The notes under the pieces: model-generated
The model's input: only the letters and a program-made list of their open reading frames with translations
Told to the model about the DNA's origin: nothing
Databases searched by the model: none
In this document: piece by piece, positions 50,545 through 60,248 of the stretch
Position numbering within the stretch: position 1 is the stretch's first letter
How the letters are laid out: each line of letters begins with the position of its first letter
Source: Collinsella aerofaciens
GTDB taxonomy: Bacteria; Actinomycetota; Coriobacteriia; Coriobacteriales; Coriobacteriaceae
DNA: 64,000 nucleotides
Direction of reading: 5' to 3'
NCBI GenBank assembly: GCA_030826265.1
Contig: JAPJOH010000003.1
Coordinates: 40,537-104,536, forward strand
Made by a program: the position numbers and the translations under genes

Positions 50545-51267
50545 TTACTTAAGGTAGCCGTCGGCACGAAGCTTCTTGAGATCGGAATCTTTGACCTCGC
50601 AGCCGGCGGGCAACACCATGAACACGCGGTCGCCCACCTCCTTGACCGTGGCGCCCAGACCGCAGGCAAAGCCGTAAGAGAAGTCCAAGACGCGCTTGGC
50701 AACTTCGGTGCGTACGCCCACAAAAATCAGTGCGACAGGCTGCTTGGTGCGAACGCGGCGAACCACGGTCTCCACGTCATCATAGCTCTCGGGGCGCAGG
50801 ACATAGGCCGGCAGCTGCGGCGTGGCGTTGATGATATTGCTCGCATAGGCCGAGGCATCGCTCGGTGCAGGCGCGGGCGCAGCGGCGGCACGGGCGCGGG
50901 TGTTCTCGGCGTAGCTCGACGGCGTGTCATAGGCACCAGGACGATAACCGCTCGCAACACTGTCCTGCGAGCGCGAAGGCGGGTTATACGTCGTGGCATG
51001 GCGGGAGTCATCGCCGACCAGCTGCCCGGAGCGTGTATACACAGCAACCGACTCAGCTTCACCACGGCGCGTCTGACCAAGCAAGCCGTTGCTCGGCTCG
51101 TCTTGGGTGTAGAAGCCCTCGCCCGAAGCACCGCTGTAGCCGTTGCCCTGATAGCCATCGTCATAGCCATCATCGTAGCCGTAGTCGTCGTCCTGGCCAT
51201 AACCCTGGTCGTAACCCTGCTGGCCGCCCAGGTGCATCTTATTTTTAATCTCGTCAAGGAAGCCCAT
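50545..51267 (-). CDS. sepF: Cell division protein SepF
   Basis: A 240-residue SepF. MGFLDEIKNKMH is the membrane-targeting amphipathic helix. A long Gly/Tyr/Asp-rich linker follows, then the SepF domain (about 155-235: YVLRPESYDDVETVVRRVRTKQPVALIFVGV...RVLDFSYGFACGLG...GDRVFMVLPAGCEV). It anchors FtsZ to the membrane. The ATG at 51267 fits; 22 codons separate its stop from yggT. The linker is much longer than in Bacillus, as in actinobacteria. Confidence 0.93.
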   Translation of the reverse strand: MGFLDEIKNKMHLGGQQGYDQGYGQDDDYGYDDGYDDGYQGNGYSGASGEGFYTQDEPSNGLLGQTRRGEAESVAVYTRSGQLVGDDSRHATTYNPPSRSQDSVASGYRPGAYDTPSSYAENTRARAAAAPAPAPSDASAYASNIINATPQLPAYVLRPESYDDVETVVRRVRTKQPVALIFVGVRTEVAKRVLDFSYGFACGLGATVKEVGDRVFMVLPAGCEVKDSDLKKLRADGYLK

Positions 51268-51327
51268 GGTTGTGTCCTCTCGCGGTTTAGTGCAGGCGCC
51301 CCGATAATCAGTGCGCACTTCAGAGCC

Positions 51328-52065
51328 TTATTTTACTGCAAACTCCGGGCTAAATACTACCCTGCCCAGGCGAACGAGCGTAGAGCCCTCCTCAAGGGCA
51401 GGCTCAAAGTCCTCGCTCATGCCGCAGGAAAGCTCAGGCAGGTTCAAATCGGGATGCGCCGCCTCCAGCTCATCCCTCAGCTCACGAAGCCCCGCAAAGG
51501 TGCGGCGTGCCACATCCTTATTCCCCCGGGGCGCCATAGTCATAAGCCCCTGTACGCAAATTCCCTCAAGTTCCGCAAGCTCACCCGCGGCGGCGCGAAT
51601 CTCATCGGGCGAAAAGCCTCCCTTCGACTCCTCACCACTCACATTGACCTCAATGAGCACACGCTGGGGGCCGGCGAGCTCGCCTGCCTCAATCTTGCGG
51701 GCAGCACGGCTCGAGATCGCCTGCGCCAGATGCAGCGAACCCACCGAGTGAATCAGCTCGGCTGAGCCCAGCACCGCATTGATCTTATTGGTCTGCAGGT
51801 TCCCGATCATATCGAAGCGCACCTCGGGCAGCTCCGGATGCTCCGCCAGACCCGTGAGCTTGCGAACCAGCTCCTGCGGGCGGTTCTCGGCAAAATGGCG
51901 ATACCCCGTCTGGATGGCGGCAACGGTCTCATCGACACCAACGGTCTTGGACACGGCAATGAGGCTCGCGGCGTCGTGGGTACGGCCCGCGCGATCGAGC
52001 GCCGCATAAAAACGTTCCAGAATCTGCTCGCGGCGAGCGCGCATCAAGTCCAAATAGTTATCCAT
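51328..52065 (-). CDS. yggS: YggS/PipY family PLP-homeostasis protein
   Basis: A 245-residue PLP-binding barrel protein. LIAVSKTVGVDETVAAIQTGYRHFAENRPQE contains the PLP lysine and FGENR-like motif; FDMIGNLQTNKI and VSGEESKGGFSPDEI are typical (YBL036C/YlmE family). It lies between phoU and sepF, the ylmE place of the division cluster. The ATG at 52065 fits the family start. Confidence 0.93.
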   Translation of the reverse strand: MDNYLDLMRARREQILERFYAALDRAGRTHDAASLIAVSKTVGVDETVAAIQTGYRHFAENRPQELVRKLTGLAEHPELPEVRFDMIGNLQTNKINAVLGSAELIHSVGSLHLAQAISSRAARKIEAGELAGPQRVLIEVNVSGEESKGGFSPDEIRAAAGELAELEGICVQGLMTMAPRGNKDVARRTFAGLRELRDELEAAHPDLNLPELSCGMSEDFEPALEEGSTLVRLGRVVFSPEFAVK

Positions 52066-52116
52066 TGCCAATCGCCTCCGCTGACAGCCAAACAAGTAGT
52101 CCCATGCTAACGCAAG

Positions 52117-52147
52117 AGCGCGGCCCCGCATGTGCAAGGCCGCGCTC
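52117..52147 (-). terminator. Hairpin after phoU
   Basis: GAGCGCGGCC/GGCCGCGCTC stem, 37 bases past the phoU stop and 52 before yggS. The U-tract is poor (TTGCGTT); read-through into yggS is possible. Confidence 0.5.
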
Positions 52148-52184
52148 ACTTAGGTATTTACAATCTTTCGACGAACGGGGTTAC

Positions 52185-53042
52185 TTACTCCTCGTCGTCC
52201 TCGCCATCGTCCTCATCCTCAAGATGATCGAGCAGGTAGCGAAGACCCTCGCTGACCTCGTTAACGGGCACCTTGGCAACGTAGCGTGCATCGACGGCGG
52301 GCCTCATGATAACACCCTCGCCCGAAGGCGCGCGCATGCTCTCGAGCTCATCCTCATCAGTGCAGGCGATATCACCGGCAGTCATACGCTGTCCGGTCAA
52401 CAGGAAGGTCAGACGGCAGGCGGCATCGATGGAAATCGAGGCGATGCGATCGAGATAGCGCGATACCATGATGGCGCGGCGCAGGTCGTCATAGTTGCTG
52501 TCGTCGTCCATAAAATCGCCCGTGTCCATGCGGTTAAAGGTGCGGAAGAACTTCTCGTAGGCGGCGTGCACTGGCTCGTCCTCGACGGCCAAGTTGCAGA
52601 TGATGGACATGTCGTTGGTGACGAGCGCAGAAAGCGAAGAGCCCAGCACCTGGTAGACGGCCTCAGCCTCGGCCTCGACCGTGCCGACAAGCTCCTTGGG
52701 CAGCGAGATGTCGGCCTTGATCATATGACGCGTGGCGCGGCAAATCTGGCGAACCTTATCGGTCATGCGCTGCAGGTTAAAGTCGACGTAGATGATCGTC
52801 TGCAGCAAGCGGAAGTCGGAGGCGACCGGTGACTGCGTGGCAATCAGGTTGTAGCAGACGGCCTCCAGGTTGGCGCAGCGTGCGTCAATCGAAAGCGTGC
52901 GCTTCTTGGTCTTGGTGGCGAGCTTGCGGTCGTCGGTCACATAGGCCTTCACGGCATCGTGGAGGGCCAGATCGACGGCCTCGTAGATGCTCAGCATCTC
53001 GTGACGGGCCTCGATGAGCTGACGGGAAAACAGTTTGCGCAT
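52185..53042 (-). CDS. phoU: Phosphate uptake regulator PhoU
   Basis: A 285-residue PhoU. Two three-helix repeats are visible (ARHEMLSIYEAVDLALHDAVKAY; LDRIASISIDAACRL...), with an extra acidic C-terminal region of about 65 residues (DEDELESMRAP...EDEDDGEDDEE). It signals phosphate sufficiency through Pst. Last gene of pstSCAB-phoU, 92 bases after pstB. Confidence 0.92.
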   Translation of the reverse strand: MRKLFSRQLIEARHEMLSIYEAVDLALHDAVKAYVTDDRKLATKTKKRTLSIDARCANLEAVCYNLIATQSPVASDFRLLQTIIYVDFNLQRMTDKVRQICRATRHMIKADISLPKELVGTVEAEAEAVYQVLGSSLSALVTNDMSIICNLAVEDEPVHAAYEKFFRTFNRMDTGDFMDDDSNYDDLRRAIMVSRYLDRIASISIDAACRLTFLLTGQRMTAGDIACTDEDELESMRAPSGEGVIMRPAVDARYVAKVPVNEVSEGLRYLLDHLEDEDDGEDDEE

Positions 53043-53134
53043 GGTTCACTCCAATCAGTTGGGTGCGGTCATGCCGCCCGCACAGTGAATACGCACCGGA
53101 CCAGATCCGATCGGCTTGGGACTAGTCGCACCGA

Positions 53135-53938
<804 letters not shown>

Positions 53939-53950
53939 GGGACTCCTTAA

Positions 53951-54856
53951 CTAGCGACGCTTGCGCGACAGGAAGCGCGCAAACAGGTTGAAGGCCAGAA
54001 TGATCACCATCAGCAAGAGCGCGGTGCCGTAGGCTGCGTTCATGTTGATGCCGTCGTTGGCAAGCAGATACAGGTGAACCGTCATGGGGCGGCCGGAATC
54101 GAGCGGCGAAATAGGTAGATTGATGGCCTGCCCCATGGTATAGAGCACCACCGCGGTCTCGCCAATGGCACGGCCGATGGCGAGAACGATGCCCGTGGCA
54201 ATACGGCCAAAGGCAGAAGGAAGCACGATCTTGGAGACAACCTGCCACTTGGTGGCGCCCAGGCCATATGCGCCCCAGCGGATATAGCGCGGAACGGCGC
54301 GAATGGCCTCTTCGGTGGTACGCATGACGATGGGAAGCATCAAGAGCGCGAGTGCCAGGGCGGCCGAGACCATCGAAAGGCCCAGGCCCATGGCCTCGAC
54401 AAACAAGGCGTAGCCAAACAGGCCCATAACGATGGAGGGCACCGAGGCCAAAGCGTCAGCAGCGTAGCGAATGAGCTCGACGACCTTGCCCTGCTTGGCG
54501 TACTCGGCCAGATAGACGGCTGCCAGCACAGCGATCGGCGTGCAGATAAGCATGGCGAGCGCCGTCACGTAGACGGTCGAGACGATCGTGGGCCAAATTC
54601 CGCCCTCGGCGTTGACGCCCTGGGGCCAACCGAAGATAAAGTCGAGCGAGATGTGTGGCAGGCCGTTGATGACCACGTAGGCGATGATAGCGACCAGCAC
54701 CAGCGTGGTGATGTAGGCAGCGGCACGAAACACGCAAAGCATGATCTTGTTGGACAGGTCCTTGTTGATGCGGCCCTTCTTGCCGTGGGAAAGGGCACGC
54801 TTGATGCGCTCGCGCGACGAGGTCGTATCGACCGTCGTGTCAACGGAATCGGACAT
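53951..54856 (-). CDS. pstA: Phosphate ABC transporter permease
   Basis: A 301-residue permease with six helices. GIWPTIVSTVYVTALAMLICTPIAVLAAVYLAEYA and the EAA loop GAYGLGATKWQVVSKIVLPSAFGRIATGIVLAIGRAIGETA are PstA features. Starts 3 bases after pstC. A cytoplasmic N-terminus of about 40 residues (basic) precedes helix 1. Confidence 0.95.
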   Translation of the reverse strand: MSDSVDTTVDTTSSRERIKRALSHGKKGRINKDLSNKIMLCVFRAAAYITTLVLVAIIAYVVINGLPHISLDFIFGWPQGVNAEGGIWPTIVSTVYVTALAMLICTPIAVLAAVYLAEYAKQGKVVELIRYAADALASVPSIVMGLFGYALFVEAMGLGLSMVSAALALALLMLPIVMRTTEEAIRAVPRYIRWGAYGLGATKWQVVSKIVLPSAFGRIATGIVLAIGRAIGETAVVLYTMGQAINLPISPLDSGRPMTVHLYLLANDGINMNAAYGTALLLMVIILAFNLFARFLSRKRR

Positions 54857-54859
54857 AGC

Positions 54860-55786
54860 CTACCCCCTCTTCTTCTTGGAAATCAGACGGACGATGCCCA
54901 CCAGCGTGGCGGAGATGATAAACAGGACCACGCCCATGCCGAACAGCGCCGAGCGATGCAGACCCGAGGAATAGCTCATGTCGAGCGCGATCTGGCTCGT
55001 GAGCGTCGAGATAGGGCTCGCAATGCTGTCGGGAATAACCGGGGCGTTACCTACGACCATGAGCACGGCCATGGTCTCGCCGATGGCACGGCCCATACCC
55101 AGCACGATGGCATCAACGATACCCAGCTTCGCGGCAGGTAGCACGACCTTATAGATGGTCTGCCACTTGGTGGCGCCCATGGCATACGATGCCTCGCGAA
55201 TGCCCATGGGAATGGAATTGAGAGCATCGATGGTGAGCGTGGTGATGGTAGGGACGATCATGATGGCGAGCACAAACCACGCCGTCAGCGCACCAAAACC
55301 AAGGCCGCCGGTCAGTTGTGCGATAAACGGGCGGATGATGATCATGCCAAAGAAACCATAGATGATAGAAGGGATGCCGGCCAACAGGTCAACGGCGGGG
55401 CTGATGAGCTTGCGCACGCGCTTGCTGGCAATCTCGACCAGGTAAACGGCCGTACCCACGCCCAGCGGCACGCCCATGGCGAGCGCACCGACGGTCACCA
55501 GACCCGAGCCGGCAAGCAGCGACAAGATGCCGTAGTGGCCCTCGGAAGGCGCCCACGTAAAGCTAAAGAAGTCCGCCAGACCGATGTCGGTAAAGACGGG
55601 CAGCGCCGAGTACGTGGTAAAGACAAAAATCAGGATGACGGTAACGACCGCCAAGAACGCGCAGGCAAAGAAGATCCACTGCAGCGCCTTCTCCTTGATA
55701 TAGGTACTGCGCGATACGAGCGCCAGCTCGCGCTTCTTGGGCGTCTGAACATTCTGCTCAGTCTGGGAGTTTTCCTGTGCTTCCAT
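54860..55786 (-). CDS. pstC: Phosphate ABC transporter permease
   Basis: A 308-residue permease. GILSLLAGSGLVTVGALAMGVPLGVGTAVYLVE, PAVDLLAGIPSIIYGFFGMIIIRPFI and EASYAMGATKWQTIYKVVLPAAKLGIVDAIVLGMGRAIGET are PstC features. The ATG at 55786 has GGGGAG 8 bases upstream; an in-frame GTG three codons earlier is too close to it. Begins one base after the pstS stop. Confidence 0.95.
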   Translation of the reverse strand: MEAQENSQTEQNVQTPKKRELALVSRSTYIKEKALQWIFFACAFLAVVTVILIFVFTTYSALPVFTDIGLADFFSFTWAPSEGHYGILSLLAGSGLVTVGALAMGVPLGVGTAVYLVEIASKRVRKLISPAVDLLAGIPSIIYGFFGMIIIRPFIAQLTGGLGFGALTAWFVLAIMIVPTITTLTIDALNSIPMGIREASYAMGATKWQTIYKVVLPAAKLGIVDAIVLGMGRAIGETMAVLMVVGNAPVIPDSIASPISTLTSQIALDMSYSSGLHRSALFGMGVVLFIISATLVGIVRLISKKKRG

Positions 55787-55787
55787 G

Positions 55788-56624
55788 CTACTCACTCCCC
55801 TTCTCGTCGTTGGTGACGGGAATAAAGCCCGCCTCGCGAATCTGCTTGTCCATCTTTTCGGACGTCACATAGTCGATGTAATCCTGCGCCTGCTGCGAAG
55901 GCGCACCCTTCACAAAGAAGTAAAGGTCGCGCGAGATGGGATAGCCGCCACTCGCGACCGTCTTCTCGGACGCCTCAACATGATTGACCGAGACGGCCTT
56001 GACCGAGGTCTTGGCGTTGAGGCTATCGACGAAGCCCAGCGAAATGTAGCCGATGGCCCCACGCGAACGAGATACCACGTCGCGCACCTGGCCCGTACCC
56101 GAAAGAACAGCCGAGCGGCGATCGAACGGCGTGCCATCCATCACGATGGTACGGAAGGCCTCGCGCGTACCGGACGCCTCGTCTCGGTTGATGACCTGAA
56201 TCCTCAGGTCCTCGCCACCGACCTCTTTCCAATTGGTAATCTTGCCGGCGTAGATATCGCGGAGCTGCTCGGTCGAGAGGTTATCGACCGGGTTATCGTC
56301 GTTCACGATGACCGCGATACCGTCGTGGGCAATTACGATGGGGGTCAGGCCCAGATCCTGTTCGTCGGCATTGAGCCCACGGGAGGAGCTGGCGATATCG
56401 GCCGTGCCGGCGCTGACGGCCTCGATGCCAGCGGAAGAACCCAAACCGGAAACGAGCACGTCGATGCCGGTCTCCTCCTTAAAGCCCTCGGCCGCAATCT
56501 CGGCGATAGGAAGGCAGGTCGTGGAGCCAGCGACGGTAATGGAAGAGGTAGAAGATCCCGAAGAACAGGCACACAGCGTAAGTGTAAGCACAGCGGCACT
56601 CAGGACCGATACGATCTTTCTCAT
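55788..56624 (-). CDS. pstS: Phosphate-binding lipoprotein
   Basis: A 278-residue substrate-binding protein. Signal peptide with lipobox LCAC (about 16-20), then ITVAGSTTCLPIAEIAAEGF, NRDEASGTREAF and SRGAIGYISLGFVDS (phosphate-site loops). The start overlaps the pgeF stop by ATGA, so it is coupled to the division-cluster transcript. No separate Pho box was recognised. Confidence 0.95.
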   Translation of the reverse strand: MRKIVSVLSAAVLTLTLCACSSGSSTSSITVAGSTTCLPIAEIAAEGFKEETGIDVLVSGLGSSAGIEAVSAGTADIASSSRGLNADEQDLGLTPIVIAHDGIAVIVNDDNPVDNLSTEQLRDIYAGKITNWKEVGGEDLRIQVINRDEASGTREAFRTIVMDGTPFDRRSAVLSGTGQVRDVVSRSRGAIGYISLGFVDSLNAKTSVKAVSVNHVEASEKTVASGGYPISRDLYFFVKGAPSQQAQDYIDYVTSEKMDKQIREAGFIPVTNDEKGSE

Positions 56625-57421
56625 AGCATCACGCCGATCGCAGCATGGCGCCCACAGGTGCCGTCCTCGTTACGGTAGGAATAAAAGCGGTCGTTCTGAC
56701 GCACGGTCGAAAGCTGGGTATCCACGATATCATCCGCGTCGACACCGACATCTACCAGCGCCTCGCGAATGGCAGCGGAAAGATCGAGCATGCGAGAGGT
56801 ACTCGCATCGATGCAAGAGAACTCGGCGGCAAAGCGATCCATGAGTTCCTGGGATACCTCATATTCGTCACCCAAGATATGGGGGCCGATATAGGCGGAA
56901 ACGTCGCCCGCATCGCAGCCGGCAGCATCGCAAAGCGCCTGGCACGCCTTGGCGGAAATACGTGCAATCGTGCCCTTCCAACCGGAGTGCACCACGGCAA
57001 ATCCGCCAGGGGCCACCAGCACCACGGGAACGCAGTCGGCAAAGCAGAGCAGCACGGGCACGTTATGCGCCGTACAGACGATGGCATCGCAGCCCGCGGC
57101 AATCTGCTCGCGGACGTCCTCAAGGTCATCGGCACCGTTCGAGGTCACCGCAACGACATGGTCACCATGGACCTGATTGGGAACGAGCAGGTTGTGCTCG
57201 CACTCGGCGGCACCCATAGCCTCGAGCGCGCGACGGCGATTTTCTTGAACAGCAAAGGGATCATCGCCAACATGCGAGCCCAAGTTGAGTGAGGAGTACG
57301 CATCTTCGGAAACACCACCGGCGCGCTCGGTGAAGGCAAAGCGAACATCGGATGTCGCGCCCTCCACCAACGTAACACCATCATGGTCGACACGCGAAAC
57401 TTTGTCCGCACGTGCTGCCAT
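56621..57421 (-). CDS. pgeF: PgeF/YfiH family laccase-domain peptidoglycan-editing protein
   Basis: A 266-residue multi-copper-oxidase-fold (COG1496) protein. LNLGSHVGDDP, QVHGDHVVAV, CDAIVCTAHNVPVLLCFADCVPVVLV and VVHSGWKGTIARI carry the zinc/copper-binding Cys and His residues. In other bacteria it removes misincorporated L-Ser from cell-wall precursors, fitting its place next to ftsZ (ylmD position). The ATG at 57421 has AGGAGG 8 bases upstream. It overlaps pstS. Confidence 0.92.
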   Translation of the reverse strand: MAARADKVSRVDHDGVTLVEGATSDVRFAFTERAGGVSEDAYSSLNLGSHVGDDPFAVQENRRRALEAMGAAECEHNLLVPNQVHGDHVVAVTSNGADDLEDVREQIAAGCDAIVCTAHNVPVLLCFADCVPVVLVAPGGFAVVHSGWKGTIARISAKACQALCDAAGCDAGDVSAYIGPHILGDEYEVSQELMDRFAAEFSCIDASTSRMLDLSAAIREALVDVGVDADDIVDTQLSTVRQNDRFYSYRNEDGTCGRHAAIGVML

Positions 57422-57586
57422 ACTAAAGCCTCCTAATAACACAAGTATTGCGGCGACGCCGCAGCAGTCCGTGCCATACGGCTGCACACTTCATCAAAAA
57501 GGATACCCGCAGCGGTAAGGAGCAAACGTAAAGGGAACGTAAGGAGATTGGAGGCTTTCGTTTACAAAGGCGAAACACAACAAAAA

Positions 57587-57615
57587 AGGGGCGTGCCCAA
57601 TCGGACGCACCCCTT
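57587..57615 (-). terminator. Terminator of ftsZ
   Basis: AAGGGGTGCGTCC and GGCACGCCCCTT pair, followed on the minus strand by TTTTG, 22 bases after the ftsZ stop. It separates ftsZ from pgeF-pst. Confidence 0.8.
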
Positions 57616-57637
57616 GCAAGTCGTTGAGAAAAACGAA

Positions 57638-58792
57638 CTAGAAGCTACCGCGCTTCAGGAAGTCGGGAAGCTCGAACTGATCGTTGCCGAAGTTAGGAAG
57701 CTCGGTGCCACCGACGTTGCGGGTCGGAGCGGCCTGAGCCGGGCTCGTGGCAGGAGCGGTGCGCTGCGGCTCAGCGGAGGCAGCGGCCTTGCTCTGAGAC
57801 TGCTGAGCAGCAAAGAGCTCGTCCTGACGGTTGACGTTGGAGTCGGAGAAGCCCGTAGCGATGACGGTGATACGCACCTGATCGCCCAGGGACTCGTCGA
57901 CAACGGTACCGAAGATGATGTTGGCCTCGGGGTCGACGGCGTTGGCGACAACGTCGGCGGCGTCGCTGATCTCCTGGATGCCCAGGTCCTTGGAACCGGC
58001 GATGGAGAGCAGCACGCGCGTGGCACCATCGATGGAGCTCTCGAGCAGCGGGCTGGAGATGGCCTGCTGGGCAGCGTCGACGGCACGGGTGTCCCCAGAA
58101 GAGGTACCGATACCCATCATGGCGGTACCGGCCTGCTTCATGATGGTCTTAACATCGGCGAAGTCCAGGTTGATGATACCGGGGACGGTGATGAGGTCGG
58201 TGATACCCTGGGTGCCCTGGGAAAGGACGCCATCGGCAATCGCGAAGGCCTCGAGCATGGTGGTCTTCTTCTCGGCGATGTCGAGCAGCTTATCGTTAGG
58301 GATGACGATCATGGTGTCGACGCAATCGGAGAGAGTCTTAATGCCCTCCTCGGCGCTCTTCTTGCGCTTGCGGCCCTCGAAGGTGAAGGGCTTGGTCACG
58401 ACGGCGACGGTCAGCGCACCGACCTCGTTCATCGCGATATCGGCAACGATGGGAGCAGCGCCGGTACCGGTGCCACCGCCCTCGCCGCAGGTGATGAACA
58501 CCATGTCGGCGCCAGCGAGCGCCTCGGCAATGTCGTCGCGGGACTCATCGGCAGCCTTGCGGCCAACCTCGGGGTTGGCGCCGGCGCCCAGGCCGCGGGT
58601 AAGATCGGTGCCGATGTGCACCTTGATATCGGCATCAGAGATCGCGAGTGCCTGAGCATCGGTGTTGATGGCAACAAACTCGACGCCGCGGATGCCCTCT
58701 TCGATCATTCGATTGACCGCGTTGGTACCGCCGCCGCCGACGCCGACCACCTTAATGACGGCAAGGTAGTTGTTGATCTCTGTCTCGTGCAT
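57638..58792 (-). CDS. ftsZ: Cell division protein FtsZ
   Basis: A 384-residue tubulin-like GTPase. IKVVGVGGGGTNAVNRMI, FITCGEGGGTGTGAAPIVADIA (tubulin signature), and NLDFADVKTIM (T7 loop). The variable linker ends in the conserved tail ELPDFLKRGSF that binds FtsA/SepF-type partners; SepF is encoded nearby. The ATG at 58792 has GGAGG 7 bases upstream. A 200-base gap from ftsQ suggests its own promoter. Confidence 0.97.
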   Translation of the reverse strand: MHETEINNYLAVIKVVGVGGGGTNAVNRMIEEGIRGVEFVAINTDAQALAISDADIKVHIGTDLTRGLGAGANPEVGRKAADESRDDIAEALAGADMVFITCGEGGGTGTGAAPIVADIAMNEVGALTVAVVTKPFTFEGRKRKKSAEEGIKTLSDCVDTMIVIPNDKLLDIAEKKTTMLEAFAIADGVLSQGTQGITDLITVPGIINLDFADVKTIMKQAGTAMMGIGTSSGDTRAVDAAQQAISSPLLESSIDGATRVLLSIAGSKDLGIQEISDAADVVANAVDPEANIIFGTVVDESLGDQVRITVIATGFSDSNVNRQDELFAAQQSQSKAAASAEPQRTAPATSPAQAAPTRNVGGTELPNFGNDQFELPDFLKRGSF

Positions 58793-58991
58793 GTCGGTCC
58801 TCCGAACAAAGGTTATAGCCATAGCATGGGTCGACCCCTGCGCACATTAACCTTCAGGTTGAAAGTAAATGCAAAGGTAAACCGTATTATGTTTGCACAT
58901 TATGAACGTATCAGTCAAATAATTGACCGTGAAAACCAAACAAACCAGATAAACGGCGTGGTATGGCCCCTCAACAAAGCATCAACCAGCG
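58793..58991. other. Intergenic region ftsQ / ftsZ
   Basis: About 200 AT-rich bases, unusual within this compact cluster. TTGACT and CATAAT occur on the minus strand near 58890-58920 but not at standard spacing. Likely carries the ftsZ promoter. Confidence 0.45.
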
Positions 58992-60248
58992 CTACGAGGT
59001 CGGAGCGTTCCTAAATGTGTAGTTGCCCGGAGAGCGCACATTGATATACGTTACGCCCTCTACCTGCGAAAGCAGCTTGGTGACTACGCGCTCCTTCTTG
59101 ACGATATCGTTCGAATCGCCCAGCGACACCTCAATGCCGTTATTGAGGTTTGCCGAGATGGCTTCGACCGAAGGCGCGGAAATATCCTTGACTTGTCCCA
59201 AGAACTCGCTCGAAAAACCACGCACATAATCCAAGCCAGCCTTAACGGCCTTGGAGCTCACCGCCTGGCCGGAAACCGGAGCGACATCCGCCGAGACATC
59301 AGTCAACAACACCGCGCCATAGTGCTTAGCGAGCGCCAGCGCGGCATCAATGCCGGTCAGGGTATTTGAGCCCTGCCCCGTCGTGATGACGTTGCCCTGG
59401 TCATCCACTTCGACCGACGTCGACAGCGGGGCGATCCAGGTGTCATCATCCCCGATGGCCCAGGCAAGGTCATCGGAGCTGATATAGGCAATTGCAATGA
59501 CCTTGCGCTCCATCGGCGTAATGATGAGCGTATGCGGGAACTGACGCTGGACATCCACGCCCGAGACCCACGGGTTCTGCTTGAGGTCCTCGGTAATCTG
59601 GTCGGGATCGACGTTAAAAAGCGACGTTCCCTCGGGCAAATCGATCAGCTGGATAGCATCGTGCTTCGTCACATGCTCGCTTCCTTGAATCTGAATATCA
59701 GTGGCGGTAAACAATCCAGAGTTGATCACCACGATAGCAACGACGACGAGCACGGCCAAGACGGCCAAAACGCCGCCCACGATTTTGCCTTTGCCTGTAA
59801 CGACAGAAGCGGCGTCTGATGTTTTATTTGCCATCGCCCTAAGTGAAGACAACGGGTTGACGCCTTTTTTACCCGAAGGCTTCTTGGCGGTAGCCGGCAC
59901 CGATGTCAGCGAGCGCGGTTTCGATGCGCCCAGCGTGAGACCCGGACGCGCCGCTTTAGTTCCCGTCGAGGGCTTAGGAGCTGCCATGGGACGGGCAGGC
60001 TTGGCGCCCATAACAGGCTTTGACGTCACCGAGGGACGCAAGGACTTTTTTGCGGCCGAACGATTACCGAGCTGAGAGCCGACGACCGGACGACCGGCCT
60101 GTCGAGCATGCCCGACAGACTTAGAGTGCGCGACGGTATTGCGTTGAGGTTTGGCAGGCGCGCCGGAACGCCCTCCGGCGCGGCGGAAGGTGGGTTTCGA
60201 TGCTCTAGAAGCCGAGGAATTTAACTTCCGGTCTGAGCTCGATGCCAT
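58992..60248 (-). CDS. ftsQ: Cell division protein FtsQ/DivIB (POTRA domain)
   Basis: A 418-residue protein. Residues 1-150 are a long basic Ser/Pro/Lys-rich cytoplasmic tail, 155-177 one transmembrane helix (IVGGVLAVLAVLVVVAIVVINSG), 178-250 the POTRA domain (LFTATDIQIQGSEHVTKHDAIQLIDLPEGTSLFNVD, then NPWVSGVDVQRQFPHTLIITPMER), then the FtsQ beta domain. It recruits FtsL/B and FtsW/I. The start at 60248 has GGAGG 4 bases upstream and overlaps murB by 44 bases in another frame. Confidence 0.92.
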   Translation of the reverse strand: MASSSDRKLNSSASRASKPTFRRAGGRSGAPAKPQRNTVAHSKSVGHARQAGRPVVGSQLGNRSAAKKSLRPSVTSKPVMGAKPARPMAAPKPSTGTKAARPGLTLGASKPRSLTSVPATAKKPSGKKGVNPLSSLRAMANKTSDAASVVTGKGKIVGGVLAVLAVLVVVAIVVINSGLFTATDIQIQGSEHVTKHDAIQLIDLPEGTSLFNVDPDQITEDLKQNPWVSGVDVQRQFPHTLIITPMERKVIAIAYISSDDLAWAIGDDDTWIAPLSTSVEVDDQGNVITTGQGSNTLTGIDAALALAKHYGAVLLTDVSADVAPVSGQAVSSKAVKAGLDYVRGFSSEFLGQVKDISAPSVEAISANLNNGIEVSLGDSNDIVKKERVVTKLLSQVEGVTYINVRSPGNYTFRNAPTS

